Assembly: GCF_045762675.1 (NCBI RefSeq)
Contig: NZ_JBJDLK010000002.1
Coordinates: forward strand, 496,001-560,000
Source: Elizabethkingia meningoseptica_A
Lineage (GTDB): Bacteria > Bacteroidota > Bacteroidia > Flavobacteriales > Weeksellaceae
Reading direction: 5' to 3'
DNA: 64,000 nucleotides
Shown: positions 8,665-17,299 of the stretch, piece after piece
How positions within the stretch are numbered: the stretch's first letter is position 1
Layout of the letters: every line of letters begins with the position of its first letter
Notes under the pieces: generated by a model
What the model saw: only the letters and a program-made list of their open reading frames with translations
Told to the model about the DNA's origin: nothing
Databases searched by the model: none
Made by a program: the position numbers and the translations under genes

Positions 8665-9753
8665 ATGAAAAAATGCATGACTGCCCTTGTGGTATTAGGA
8701 TTAAGCTTTTATGCAAAAGCACAATCTTCTGATAGTATTACAACAAATAAAAAAATAACTTTTTCTGCATATGCAGAATTATTTTACAGCTATAATTTCA
8801 ATGCACCTAAAAATCATATTCATCAGAATTTTTTATACAACTTTAACCGCCACAACGAGATCAATCTCAATCTGGCGGTTGCAAAAGCAACCTATCAGGA
8901 CAACAGAGTAAGGGCTAATCTTGCATTAATGGCAGGTACTTATCCACAGGATAATATGGTAGCAGAACAGGGAGCACTTCGGTATATTAATGAAGCCAAT
9001 ATAGGAATTAAGATTTCCGGCACTAAAAATCTATGGATAGATGCCGGGATTATGCCCTCGCATATAGGCTGGGAAAGTGCAATAGGAAAAGATAATTTTA
9101 CACTTACACGAAGCCTTGCGGCAGAAAACTCGCCTTACTTTGAAACCGGTGCCAAAATCTCTTATACCACAGATAACGGCAAATGGCTTCTGAGTGCCCT
9201 TGTCCTCAACGGATGGCAGAGAATAGCAAAACCAGAAGACAATCAGACCATTTCTTTCGGACATCAGGTTACCTATAAACCATCCGAAAAAATCACCCTG
9301 AACAGCAGTTCTTTTATTGGAAATGATAAATCGCGGGAAGAGAAAAGAATGCGCTACTTCCATGATCTGTATGCTATTTTTCAGATCACCAATAAATTTT
9401 CAGCTATTACTGGCTTTGATATAGGCGCTGAACAGAAAACAAAAGGCAGCGAAGCTTATAATATATGGTACTCTCCTAACCTGTTGCTGAAATATCAGCT
9501 AACTCCGGAATGGGCATTAGGTGGCAGACTTGAATATTATAATGATAAAAACGGAGTAATCATAAATTCAGGAACACCAAACGGATTTCAGACTTTTGGT
9601 TATTCTGTAAATGTGGATTATACGATTTTCAAAAACGTCATGTTCCGAACTGAAGCACGTGGCTTCACCTCCAAAGATGCTATATTTGCCAAGAATGACC
9701 AGTTCCGTAAAGCCAATTTCATTATAACTTCAAGCCTGAATGTATGGTTTTAA
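8665..9753 (+). CDS. Outer-membrane beta-barrel protein of the kdp operon (porin, BBP2/OmpL-like)
   Basis: 362 residues with a signal peptide ending A-K-A-Q and then alternating aromatic beta strands to a C-terminal Phe (S-L-N-V-W-F), typical of outer-membrane barrels. Segments such as Y-A-E-L-F-Y-S-Y-N-F and I-N-L-N-L-A-V-A-K-A resemble the putative beta-barrel porin-2 family. Lying between kdpC and kdpD, it may let K+ or osmolytes across the outer membrane; that role is inferred from position only. Confidence 0.75.
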   Translation: MKKCMTALVVLGLSFYAKAQSSDSITTNKKITFSAYAELFYSYNFNAPKNHIHQNFLYNFNRHNEINLNLAVAKATYQDNRVRANLALMAGTYPQDNMVAEQGALRYINEANIGIKISGTKNLWIDAGIMPSHIGWESAIGKDNFTLTRSLAAENSPYFETGAKISYTTDNGKWLLSALVLNGWQRIAKPEDNQTISFGHQVTYKPSEKITLNSSSFIGNDKSREEKRMRYFHDLYAIFQITNKFSAITGFDIGAEQKTKGSEAYNIWYSPNLLLKYQLTPEWALGGRLEYYNDKNGVIINSGTPNGFQTFGYSVNVDYTIFKNVMFRTEARGFTSKDAIFAKNDQFRKANFIITSSLNVWF

Positions 9754-9870
9754 AAATGCGGCTTTACTAAATATACAATTTCAAACAATTATTAAACCTG
9801 TCAGCCGGAGTCTGTCGAAACCTGACATTTTAATACTACATTATAACAAAAACATTCCTAAATTTAAATC

Positions 9871-10980
9871 ATGGCATCTGCAGATCATTTTTTACAGCTT
9901 ATTCAGAAATCCCGGCGTGGCAAATTTAAAATTTACATCGGGATGAGTGCCGGTGTGGGCAAAACCTTCCGGATGCTTCAGGAAGCTCATACCCTTCTGA
10001 GAAATGGTATAGATGTAAAAGCCGGTTTTATTGAAACCCACGGCAGAGAAGAAACAGATGCGCTTACCGAAGGCATTCCTTTTATTGAAAAAAAATCGGT
10101 TTTCTACAAAGGAAAGTATCTGGAAGAAATGGATCTTCAGTCCATTATTAACGATCATCCGGAAGTTGTATTGGTAGATGAGCTTGCTCATACCAATGTG
10201 GAAGGTTCTAAAAACAAGAAACGCTGGCAGGACGTACTTGAAATTCTGGAGAATGGTATCAATGTGATCAGTGCTATGAATATTCAGCATATTGAAAGTC
10301 TGAATGAAGATGTAAAAAACATTACCGGAATTGAGGTTTCAGAACGGGTTCCGGATAAAGTTCTGGCGCTGGCAGACGAGGTTGTAAATATTGACCTCAC
10401 TGCGGACGAACTTCTCACGCGTCTTAAAGAGGGTAAGATCTATAAAAAAGAAAAGATTGAAACTGCCCTGGCCAATTTCTTTCAAAGCGGTCATATTTTA
10501 CAGCTGCGGGAACTGGCTCTGAAAGAAGTAGCTACCCATGTGGAAAGAAAAGTAGAAACAGAAGTAAAAACGGAGAACTTCAAACCGGTTAAATTTCTGG
10601 CTTGTATCAGCAGTAATGAAAAAGTTGCCAAGACTATTCTCCGGAAAACGGCACGTCTGGCAAGTTATTATAACAGCCCCTGGACTGTACTTTATATACA
10701 GAAACCTTCAGAAGGCCCGGAAAAAATAGCATTGGACAAACAACGATACTTGATTAATAATTTTAACTTAGCACAGGAATTAGGCGCTAAAGTGGTAAGG
10801 ATGAAAGAAAGCAGTGTATATATGGGAATTCTGGAATATGTTAACCAGCATAATATCACTACAGTATGCATGGGAAAACCTCATCCAAGATTATGGCAGC
10901 GTATATCCGGATACAGCTGGATATATAAATTGATGAACCGTCTGAATGAAAGGCATATTGATATTATTATTTTATCCTGA
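9871..10980 (+). CDS. kdpD: KdpD N-terminal sensor protein (stand-alone KdpD + Usp domains)
   Basis: 369 residues carrying only the cytoplasmic sensor half of KdpD. Walker A G-M-S-A-G-V-G-K-T is at 24-32, the family segment G-F-I-E-T-H-G-R-E at 52-60, and Walker B V-V-L-V-D-E-L-A-H-T-N at 99-109. A universal-stress-protein-like domain covers about 225-369. The four membrane helices, GAF and kinase domains of full KdpD (about 900 residues in E. coli) are missing. The kinase is the next gene, 5 nt downstream, so this is a natural split of KdpD. Likely role: sensing cytoplasmic K+ or c-di-AMP. Confidence 0.9.
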   Translation: MASADHFLQLIQKSRRGKFKIYIGMSAGVGKTFRMLQEAHTLLRNGIDVKAGFIETHGREETDALTEGIPFIEKKSVFYKGKYLEEMDLQSIINDHPEVVLVDELAHTNVEGSKNKKRWQDVLEILENGINVISAMNIQHIESLNEDVKNITGIEVSERVPDKVLALADEVVNIDLTADELLTRLKEGKIYKKEKIETALANFFQSGHILQLRELALKEVATHVERKVETEVKTENFKPVKFLACISSNEKVAKTILRKTARLASYYNSPWTVLYIQKPSEGPEKIALDKQRYLINNFNLAQELGAKVVRMKESSVYMGILEYVNQHNITTVCMGKPHPRLWQRISGYSWIYKLMNRLNERHIDIIILS

Positions 10981-10985
10981 CCGCT

Positions 10986-12710
10986 ATGAAACTTAAAACA
11001 AAACTCACCCTGGGTGTGGGACTTTTATTCTTACTCATCGTATTACTTTCGGTGATCGGGGCATTATATATCAATAAGCTCAAGTCGGATACGGAGAAGA
11101 TTCTTACAGCCAACTATAACAGTCTTGAGTATGCCAAAAATATGATGCTGGCACTTGACAAAATAGATACAGACAGCGCCCGCGCTGTAAAAAGTTTTGA
11201 AAAAAATAATGTTTTTCAGGATAAGAATTTAACAGAACCCGGTGAGAAAGAGGCTTCTGAAAGACTGAGCATCCATTTTAAAGATTACCTGCAAAATAAA
11301 ACAGATATACGCGAAAAACAGATCCGAAATGATCTGGCAACCATCATGTCTCTGAATATGAAGGCTATAGAAAGAAAAAGCGACATTGCCATTGTTACCG
11401 CCGGAAATGCTACTTTCTGGATTGTAAGTCTGGGAACAGTTTGCTTTATGATCGCTTTTACCCTTCTTTTTAATCTTCCGCAAACCATTGCTGAGCCTAT
11501 CCGGCAGCTGACATCCAGTATCCGGCAAATTGCCGACAGAAACTACCATGAAAGGGTTCACTTCAAAGGCAGTGAAGAGTTCAATGATCTGGCAAACTCT
11601 TTTAATGTCATGGCAGAAAAACTGGAAGAATATGAGAGCAGCAATCTTTCCAAACAGCTGATGGATAAAAAGCGTATTGAAACGCTGGTAAACAACATGC
11701 ATGATGCTGTTATCGGCCTGGATGAAAATCATTTCATTTATATGATCAACGATCAGGCACTGAAAATTACCAACCTGAGAAAAGAAGATCTTGTAGGAAA
11801 AACAGCACATGAGGTTTCTGTCAATAATGACCTTTTACGGGAACTGCTCAAAAATATTGATCATCCTTCCGATGAGCCTATAAAAATTGTTGCGGATAAA
11901 AAGGAAAGTTACTTTGAACAGGAAGTAATTCCCATCAGTATTATTAAAACCGGTGAAAAGGAAAAGAAAAATATTGGTAAAGTAATCTTACTTCGTAACA
12001 TCACACCTTTTAAAGAACTTGACTTTGCGAAGACCAATTTCATTGCCACTATTTCTCACGAGCTAAAAACACCAATTGCCGCCATTAAAATGGGCGTTCA
12101 GCTGTTAGGAAATCAAAAATTCGGGGAGCTAAATGAACAACAGCAGGAGTTATTGAAAAGTATTGACGAGGATGGACAACGTCTGCTCACAATCACAAGT
12201 GAATTACTGAATTTATCTCAGGTAGAAACCGGTAATATCAGACTGAATATTGAATCCTGTAATCCTTCGGAGCTTGTTTATACGGCTGCTAAAAACGTTG
12301 AAATGCTTGCAGAGCAGAAGAACATTAGTATTATTACAGAAATAAAAACAAGTGCTGAAGACCGGGTTGCTGCAGATTTTGATAAAACCGTGTGGGTAAT
12401 TAACAATTTTCTGAGTAATGCCATTAAGCACTCTTTTCAGGAAGAGAACATCCGTATTGTTGTAGAAAAAACGGATAAAATGATACGCTTCAGTATCTCC
12501 GACAGTGGAAAAGGAATAGATGAAAAATACCACCGTCAGATCTTTGACCGTTATTTTCAGGTCCCGGGTGAACACCAGAGTGGTACAGGTCTTGGGTTAG
12601 CTATTTCAAAAAACTTTATCGAAAAACAGCATGGTGAAATAGGGGTGTCAAGTTCGCTGAATCAGGGAAGTACATTTTATTTTACACTTCCTGCTTCTGA
12701 TATTAAATAA
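10986..12710 (+). CDS. Membrane histidine kinase with HAMP and PAS domains, partner of the split KdpD
   Basis: 574 residues: membrane helices at about 8-30 and 142-163 enclose a periplasmic sensor, followed by HAMP (about 165-220), PAS (about 232-340), the HisKA box with phospho-acceptor H358 in ATISHELKTP, and an HATPase domain with N-N-F-L-S-N-A-I-K-H-S, D-S-G-K-G-I and G-T-G-L-G-L-A-I-S-K. It is the last gene of the kdp operon and lacks KdpD's own sensor domain, which the upstream gene supplies. Phosphate acceptor not encoded next to it; the sigma-54 regulator at the window start is the best candidate. Confidence 0.9.
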   Translation: MKLKTKLTLGVGLLFLLIVLLSVIGALYINKLKSDTEKILTANYNSLEYAKNMMLALDKIDTDSARAVKSFEKNNVFQDKNLTEPGEKEASERLSIHFKDYLQNKTDIREKQIRNDLATIMSLNMKAIERKSDIAIVTAGNATFWIVSLGTVCFMIAFTLLFNLPQTIAEPIRQLTSSIRQIADRNYHERVHFKGSEEFNDLANSFNVMAEKLEEYESSNLSKQLMDKKRIETLVNNMHDAVIGLDENHFIYMINDQALKITNLRKEDLVGKTAHEVSVNNDLLRELLKNIDHPSDEPIKIVADKKESYFEQEVIPISIIKTGEKEKKNIGKVILLRNITPFKELDFAKTNFIATISHELKTPIAAIKMGVQLLGNQKFGELNEQQQELLKSIDEDGQRLLTITSELLNLSQVETGNIRLNIESCNPSELVYTAAKNVEMLAEQKNISIITEIKTSAEDRVAADFDKTVWVINNFLSNAIKHSFQEENIRIVVEKTDKMIRFSISDSGKGIDEKYHRQIFDRYFQVPGEHQSGTGLGLAISKNFIEKQHGEIGVSSSLNQGSTFYFTLPASDIK

Positions 12711-12728
12711 CTTAGTATTTATTAATCA

Positions 12729-13410
12729 CATAGGATCTGTTTTTACAAGAATAAATAAAGAGTTACATTAGGACACATAGCTTATCTGTAAAAATTTATT
12801 TTCCTATGTAAAGTTCTGTTACGAATTTAGTTCCTATAAATCTATATGATTTTAATAAAGGCACAAGCGTGACGCTTGCGCCAGCGAAGTGAAATGAAGT
12901 ATACCGAGAACTTTACAGATAAGATATTCTGTGTTTTAAAAATATTTTTGCTGTTATTTAAAACCATTAAGACATTAAGATATCAAGCAATATACCTTCA
13001 ATATTAATTTTCTTAACTTCTTAATGGTAAAAACTTTTGTTCATCCTGAATAGTTTAGATGTTTTGATTCCAGCGAACCTAAAGGTTTCAGCATGACAAA
13101 TGAGCTGTTTAATTTCTATTATAAGTATAATAACCACATAGAATATGTTTTATAAGTACCCAATAAAGAGATACAATAGGGCACATAGCTGATGTGTGAA
13201 AATTTATTTTCCTATCTAAAACTATATAACAGATTTGAGGTCTATGCATCTATGTGGTTTTTATAAATCCGTACGTAGACTCCTATGGGAACATTCGTCA
13301 GCTCTAGTATGAAGTGAAATGAAGTATACCGAGAACTTTACAGATAAGATATTCTGTGTTTTAAATACTTTTGCTGTTATTTAAAACCATTAATACATTC
13401 AGGTATTGAG
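12729..13410. repeat. Pair of degenerate ~270-bp intergenic direct repeats
   Basis: Copy 1 (about 12729-12990) and copy 2 (about 13134-13410) share the same order of blocks: CACATAG, AATAAAGAG, ACACATAGCT, AAAATTTATTTTCCTAT, then an almost identical stretch beginning GAAGTGAAATGAAGTATACC at 12886 and 13311 (offset 425 bp) and running about 55 bp, then CTGTTATTTAAAACCATTAA. A CTTAATGGTAAAAACTTTTG tail ends both and recurs at 61324. No ORF. This noncoding duplication fills most of the 1.6-kb gap after the kinase gene. Confidence 0.6.
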
Positions 13411-13589
13411 TCATTAATTTTTATACTTAATTCTCTTAATTGTTTAATGGTAAAAACTTTTTTGATATGTCATGGTTGAGCTCCCCACCACATGACTGTA
13501 TTATTTAGTATAATCTATAAGATTTTTGCAGAATAAATAAAGGTACTGACCACATAACATACATAGCTGCATTTAGACAAAGGTCGTTT

Positions 13590-13850
13590 TTAGGTTTTCC
13601 ACTTTGTAATAATATACAAATCCTGTACAATATCCTTATCATTAAAAACAATATTCAAAAGAATTTTTTTGCCCCACCAGTATTTTTTCAAAGTATAATT
13701 CCATTCTTTAGCGGGATAAAAATTGAATTCTTCCCCCATAATACAGAGTACTTCATTTTTACCGACACCTTTTAGTTCGGAAGAATATTTATTCAGGGTT
13801 ATTTTCCATTTTCCCATACAGCAGTATATGATACACCAATAGATAAACAT
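13590..13850 (-). CDS. Hypothetical small protein, possibly a gene remnant
   Basis: 86 codons at most; the Met at residue 12 (13817) is an equally good start. The sequence K-G-V-G-K-N-E-V-L-C-I-M-G-E-E-F followed by W-N-Y-T-L-K-K-Y-W-W-G-K-K-I-L-L-N-I-V-F has the layout of SmpA/OmlA-like small lipoproteins (a helix with a G-x-P/E turn, then a beta-meander), but there is no clear lipobox. It may have lost its signal peptide. It stands alone in a long noncoding region. Confidence 0.4.
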   Translation of the reverse strand: MFIYWCIIYCCMGKWKITLNKYSSELKGVGKNEVLCIMGEEFNFYPAKEWNYTLKKYWWGKKILLNIVFNDKDIVQDLYIITKWKT

Positions 13851-14078
13851 ATATGATAAGCCGGTATCATTTCAATTGTTTGCTTAGTGTTGAAAATTAC
13901 CGTCCGGAGCATGAATATAAATATTGAATACTCCGAAACGGCCACCAATTCACATTATAAGAAACTTATGAATGTACTAAAAAATCATTGTGAAAAAAGC
14001 TTGTATATATTTATGTTTTTGTTGAGATTCTTCAATTGTGTTAAAAACAAAAATATCGTTTAAAAAGCATATAAAAAA

Positions 14079-14117
14079 TAGCAGATATCTGTTATTTTTT
14101 TGATTATATTAGTATTG
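14079..14117 (+). promoter_or_regulatory. Palindromic operator P1 upstream of luxR-type gene 1
   Basis: TAGCAGATATCTGTTA (14079-14094) matches the shared consensus TGACAGATATCTGTCA at 14 of 16 positions. Unlike the other six sites, the expected -7 element 31.5 bp from the centre is not present; the best nearby is TAGTATTG at 14110-14117. The site lies about 240 bp before the luxR-type start, so it may act differently, for example as autorepression. Confidence 0.55.
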
Positions 14118-14293
14118 GCCTTATAATGGCTATGAAACTAACTTTTTCAGTGCCAAAATTTGTTTTATCGATTTTAGAAACATAAAACAGGAGAACTGAA
14201 TACAGTGAATAATTATGAGAGTACAGTATAAATAAAATCGTTTAGACGTTAAAACAGACCAATTAAAATACATCTGCACAAGGTAATAGCTCA

Positions 14294-14324
14294 CAAACAA
14301 ACAAACAAACAAACAAACAAACAA
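14294..14324 (+). repeat. (CAAA)7 microsatellite in the leader of luxR-type gene 1
   Basis: Seven perfect CAAA units from 14294 to 14321 plus CAA, ending 10 nt before the ATG at 14335. Tetranucleotide tracts are prone to slipped-strand length change, and this one lies where ribosome loading is set. It is also complementary to the TTTGTTTG in the nearby 3' RNA modules. Confidence 0.8.
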
Positions 14325-14334
14325 CCTGTAAACC

Positions 14335-15132
14335 ATGAAAAAGAAGATATCTCCGATCAGCCCTAAACGTTTTCTCGATTATTACAAAGTCGATATTGAT
14401 GATTTAGAAAAAGATTACGATGAAATATTTTCTAAAACTATAGAAAGCATTAAAAAATTTGCGATTGGCCCTTATTTTTGGTTTATTGGTAACAATATAA
14501 AAATGCGGACACAATGGTTTAGTGAAAATATTGATCAGTTCACACCCTATTCTAAAGAAGAGTGGATGGATTCGGATGGTCTTTTTTTTATCAATCTTTT
14601 CCATCCTGAAGATCGGCATTATGTAATAGCAGCCTTAGAGTTTGCAACCAGAACAACTATAAATATGATTGCTTCCGGCAAGAAAAAACCTCATGTTAAT
14701 ATTTATGGCAGAATGATTAATAAACAGGGAAATTACCGCTGGATATTATTACAATCTCCAGACGTTTATAAAAATGAAAACAACCAGATTGAAGCATCGT
14801 TAGTCGCAATTTATGACCTGTCACATTTTCAGATTAAGAACATGCCGTTATTGTCCGTTATTGATTATGATAAACATGAAATTCAGTATTTCAAACATTT
14901 TGAGCAGGAAACCACTAAAATTGAAGTAGAAAAACCGAACATTACGAATCGTGAAAAGGAAATATTAATGTTAATGGCACAAGGTCTTAACAGCCCCGGA
15001 ATTGCTGAAAAGCTTTTCCTGTCTTATCATACCGTAGAGAATCACAAACGCAATCTAAGACAAAAAACCAGCACCAAAACGTCTTCTGAACTCATTGCTT
15101 ATGCCATGACGCATAGTTTACTACTCTTATAA
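14335..15132 (+). CDS. PAS-LuxR family transcriptional regulator 1
   Basis: 265 residues. An N-terminal PAS-like domain covers about 40-195, with the PAS_3-type segments L-F-H-P-E-D-R-H-Y-V and G-N-Y-R-W-I-L-L-Q-S. A LuxR-type helix-turn-helix at about 200-265 begins N-R-E-K-E-I-L-M-L-M-A-Q-G and has S-Y-H-T-V-E-N-H-K-R-N-L-R as recognition helix. The 15184 gene is a close paralog (same length, near-identical HTH), and the 25010 gene a more distant one. The near-identical recognition helices suggest all three bind the same DNA, and the palindrome repeated through this region is the obvious candidate. Ligand unknown. Confidence 0.85.
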   Translation: MKKKISPISPKRFLDYYKVDIDDLEKDYDEIFSKTIESIKKFAIGPYFWFIGNNIKMRTQWFSENIDQFTPYSKEEWMDSDGLFFINLFHPEDRHYVIAALEFATRTTINMIASGKKKPHVNIYGRMINKQGNYRWILLQSPDVYKNENNQIEASLVAIYDLSHFQIKNMPLLSVIDYDKHEIQYFKHFEQETTKIEVEKPNITNREKEILMLMAQGLNSPGIAEKLFLSYHTVENHKRNLRQKTSTKTSSELIAYAMTHSLLLL

Positions 15133-15161
15133 AAACAACATAACATTTTTCTTGGTAAATT

Positions 15162-15183
15162 CAAACAAACAAACAAACAAACA
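15162..15183 (+). repeat. (CAAA)5 microsatellite abutting the start codon of luxR-type gene 2
   Basis: Five CAAA units (15162-15181) then CA directly before the ATG at 15184. The repeat is the only sequence available for ribosome entry, so copy-number changes would alter the leader. Confidence 0.8.
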
Positions 15184-15981
15184 ATGAAAAAGAAAATCTC
15201 TCCTATAAGTGCGGAGCAGTTTTTTGATTATTATAATATCAACAGTGATGGGGAAGGAAAAAATTACTTCGAATTATTTTCAGATACCATAGAGAATATT
15301 AAAAACTATGCTGTTGGTCCTTATTTTTGGTTTATCGCCAACAATATTAAAATGCAGACCGTATGGTTCAGTGATAATTTAGAACAATTTATTCCCTATA
15401 CCAAAGAAGAGTGGCTAAACTCCGCACCGGATTTTTTCATCAATTTATTTCATCCGCAAGACCGGCATTATGTAATGGCAGCTTTGGAATTTGCCACAAA
15501 AATACACCTGGATCTCATGGCAGCAGGAAAAGCACCCATGCACTTTAATGTCTATGGAAGGATGATCGATATACATGGAAATTACCGTTGGATATTACTA
15601 CAATCACCACAACAATGTCTGAATGCTGAAAGACAAATAGAATCTTCATTGGTCACGATTTATGATTTATCGCATTTTCAGATCAGCAGCATGCCGTTAC
15701 TCTCCGTTATCGATCATAGTAAAAACGAAATTCAGTATTTCAAACATTTTGATCAGGAGCAGCCTAAAATCGAAACCCAAAAATCGAATATTACCAAGCG
15801 GGAAAAGGAAATTTTAATGCTGATGGCACAAGGCTTCAACACACCCAGTATTGCCGAAAAGCTTTTTCTATCTTATCATACGGTAGAAAACCACAAACGC
15901 AACCTACGCCAAAAAACCAATACCAAAACCTCTTCAGAACTCATTGCCTATGCGATGACCCACAGTCTGCTGCTTTTATAA
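15184..15981 (+). CDS. PAS-LuxR family transcriptional regulator 2
   Basis: 265 residues, a tandem paralog of the preceding gene with the same PAS-like domain (P-Q-D-R-H-Y-V-M-A-A and G-N-Y-R-W-I-L-L-Q-S) and a LuxR HTH starting K-R-E-K-E-I-L-M-L-M. The starts (M-K-K-K-I-S-P-I-S) are the same. The 51-bp gap between them has no terminator or palindrome, so the two are probably one transcript from P1. The differences lie mostly in the sensor half, which fits two regulators reading different signals but sharing targets. Confidence 0.85.
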   Translation: MKKKISPISAEQFFDYYNINSDGEGKNYFELFSDTIENIKNYAVGPYFWFIANNIKMQTVWFSDNLEQFIPYTKEEWLNSAPDFFINLFHPQDRHYVMAALEFATKIHLDLMAAGKAPMHFNVYGRMIDIHGNYRWILLQSPQQCLNAERQIESSLVTIYDLSHFQISSMPLLSVIDHSKNEIQYFKHFDQEQPKIETQKSNITKREKEILMLMAQGFNTPSIAEKLFLSYHTVENHKRNLRQKTNTKTSSELIAYAMTHSLLLL

Positions 15982-16094
15982 AAACCAGTGATGATTAACC
16001 AGCGTTCGTGTATTTAGTAAACACAAATCATGACCTTATTTTAAATCAAATAATAACATCATTTCTAAAAATATTAGAATAATTCTACTAAAAA

Positions 16095-16141
16095 TGACAG
16101 ATATCTGCTATATTTTACAGCCTTCTTTGGCACTTACTTTG
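16095..16141 (+). promoter_or_regulatory. Palindrome-controlled promoter P2 (DUF6438 lipoprotein)
   Basis: TGACAGATATCTGCTA (16095-16110) followed by TTACTTTG at 16134-16141, a 7/8 match to TAnnTTTG. The palindrome centre is 31.5 bp from the first base of the -7 element, as in P3 to P7. The predicted transcript starts about 40 nt before the ATG at 16190. Confidence 0.75.
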
Positions 16142-16189
16142 CAAAAAACAGAAGTATAATATTATTACTTAACTGAAATTTTAAATATC

Positions 16190-16654
16190 ATGAAATACCT
16201 TTTTTCCCTCGTTCTATTTTTTGCAGTTTTATCATGCACCAGTCAAAAATCAAACATCACCTCCAATACTGATAATATGGATAAGATCAGCATTTCTAAA
16301 AATCCTTGCTTCGGATTTTGTCCGACATATACTATTGACATCCTTAAAAACGGAAAGATCTATCTGAATGCAAAAGACCATGTAAAAAACAATCTGAAAG
16401 GAAATTATACTTCTGAGCTTACAGCTGAAGGTAAAAAAAACCTGGCCGGTATAAATCTTAAAGGATTAAAAGAAAAATACGGAGAACGCAATATATCCGA
16501 CCTGCCGTCTACAGACGTAGAAATTAGTTTTGCAGGAGGTACTGTACAAAAAACCAATGATTACGGCAATCATGGCACCAAAGAACTGGAAAAACTATAC
16601 GCTTTCATCGATTCCTTAATAGAAAATCAGAAATGGGAAAAAGTTAACGACTAA
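16190..16654 (+). CDS. DUF6438-domain lipoprotein
   Basis: 154 residues. Signal peptide with lipobox V-L-S-C, lipidated Cys16. The mature part starts I-S-K-N-P-C-F-G-F-C-P-T-Y-T-I-D-I, the hallmark of DUF6438, a family of unknown function common in Bacteroidota, and continues with predicted beta strands and a C-terminal helix. It has its own palindrome promoter (P2) and its own terminator, so it forms a single-gene unit of the LuxR/palindrome group. Confidence 0.85.
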   Translation: MKYLFSLVLFFAVLSCTSQKSNITSNTDNMDKISISKNPCFGFCPTYTIDILKNGKIYLNAKDHVKNNLKGNYTSELTAEGKKNLAGINLKGLKEKYGERNISDLPSTDVEISFAGGTVQKTNDYGNHGTKELEKLYAFIDSLIENQKWEKVND

Positions 16655-16673
16655 ATTATTCCATTTATAAGAT

Positions 16674-16709
16674 AAAAAAGCATCTCCTTTTTAAGGAGAT
16701 GCTTTTTTT
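16674..16709 (+). terminator. Rho-independent terminator after the DUF6438 gene
   Basis: AAAAAGCATCTCC, a loop TTTTTAA, then GGAGATGCTTTTTTT. A strong perfect stem with a T-run. Confidence 0.9.
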
Positions 16710-16946
16710 ATTTCCCAAATAAAGATGAAATAATAACAGATACAATATTACCATATATTTTAAATTTTATATTAATTTTTATGATATTATATATAAATAA
16801 TGAATTACAAAATTCAAAAAACAAATCTGTTATCACTTCGTGTATTACAATATTTGTAAATAGCATTCTTTGCTTTATTATCTTCTAATTTAAAAATTTT
16901 TACAGCCTTATAAAGCAACTAATTATAGATAAAACGCTATGCAAAA

Positions 16947-16993
16947 TGACAGATATCTGTCATTTCATGTTTCTCCTCCTCCATATACATTTG
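16947..16993 (+). promoter_or_regulatory. Palindrome-controlled promoter P3 (fimbrillin-like operon)
   Basis: A perfect 16-bp palindrome TGACAGATATCTGTCA (16947-16962), extended by AAA/TTT on both sides to 22 bp, and a perfect -7 TACATTTG at 16986-16993 at the conserved 31.5-bp spacing. The operator covers the region where the -33 box would be, which suits an activator. It drives the small peptide at 17095 and the genes behind it. Confidence 0.85.
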
Positions 16994-17094
16994 CAAAATA
17001 ATAAAAACACATTTTTAAAAGCCTTTCATTACAAATATTATCAGCATAATAACTTTTAAAAATTTATAAAATTACTAACCAAATATATGATATA

Positions 17095-17268
17095 ATGAAT
17101 GAAACACAAAAAAAAGAGTATACAACCCCAAAATTGGAATTAACCATTATTACAATGGAAGAAGGTATTGCAAATGGTTCTGCAAGAGTAGTCCCTACTG
17201 ATATCAACCAAAAAGTGTATGAACAATGGGATACTAATCCTGAGGATAAACACGATGTTAACTGGTAA
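17095..17268 (+). CDS. Small acidic peptide, fimbrillin-associated family (copy 2)
   Basis: 57 residues with no signal peptide. Sequence blocks: M-N-E-T-Q-K-K-E-Y-T, then a hydrophobic strand into M-E-E-G-I-A-N-G-S-A, then V-V-P-T-D, then V-Y-E-Q-W-D-T and a final Trp. It is almost the same as the 19020 protein and clearly related to those at 21889 and 1366. The gene is 31 nt upstream of the fimbrillin-like lipoprotein at 17300. Conservation is strongest at MEEGIA and EQWDT, so these are likely functional contact or processing sites. Function unknown; a dedicated partner, chaperone or secreted peptide are all possible. Confidence 0.8.
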   Translation: MNETQKKEYTTPKLELTIITMEEGIANGSARVVPTDINQKVYEQWDTNPEDKHDVNW

Positions 17269-17299
17269 AAAGCAAATTAACAAACAAACACAACAAACA

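Noticed and set aside
17219..17299. Upstream extension of the fimbrillin-like gene to 17219
   Set aside because: It would overlap the small peptide gene and bury the lipoprotein signal peptide; the ATG at 17300 gives a normal signal.
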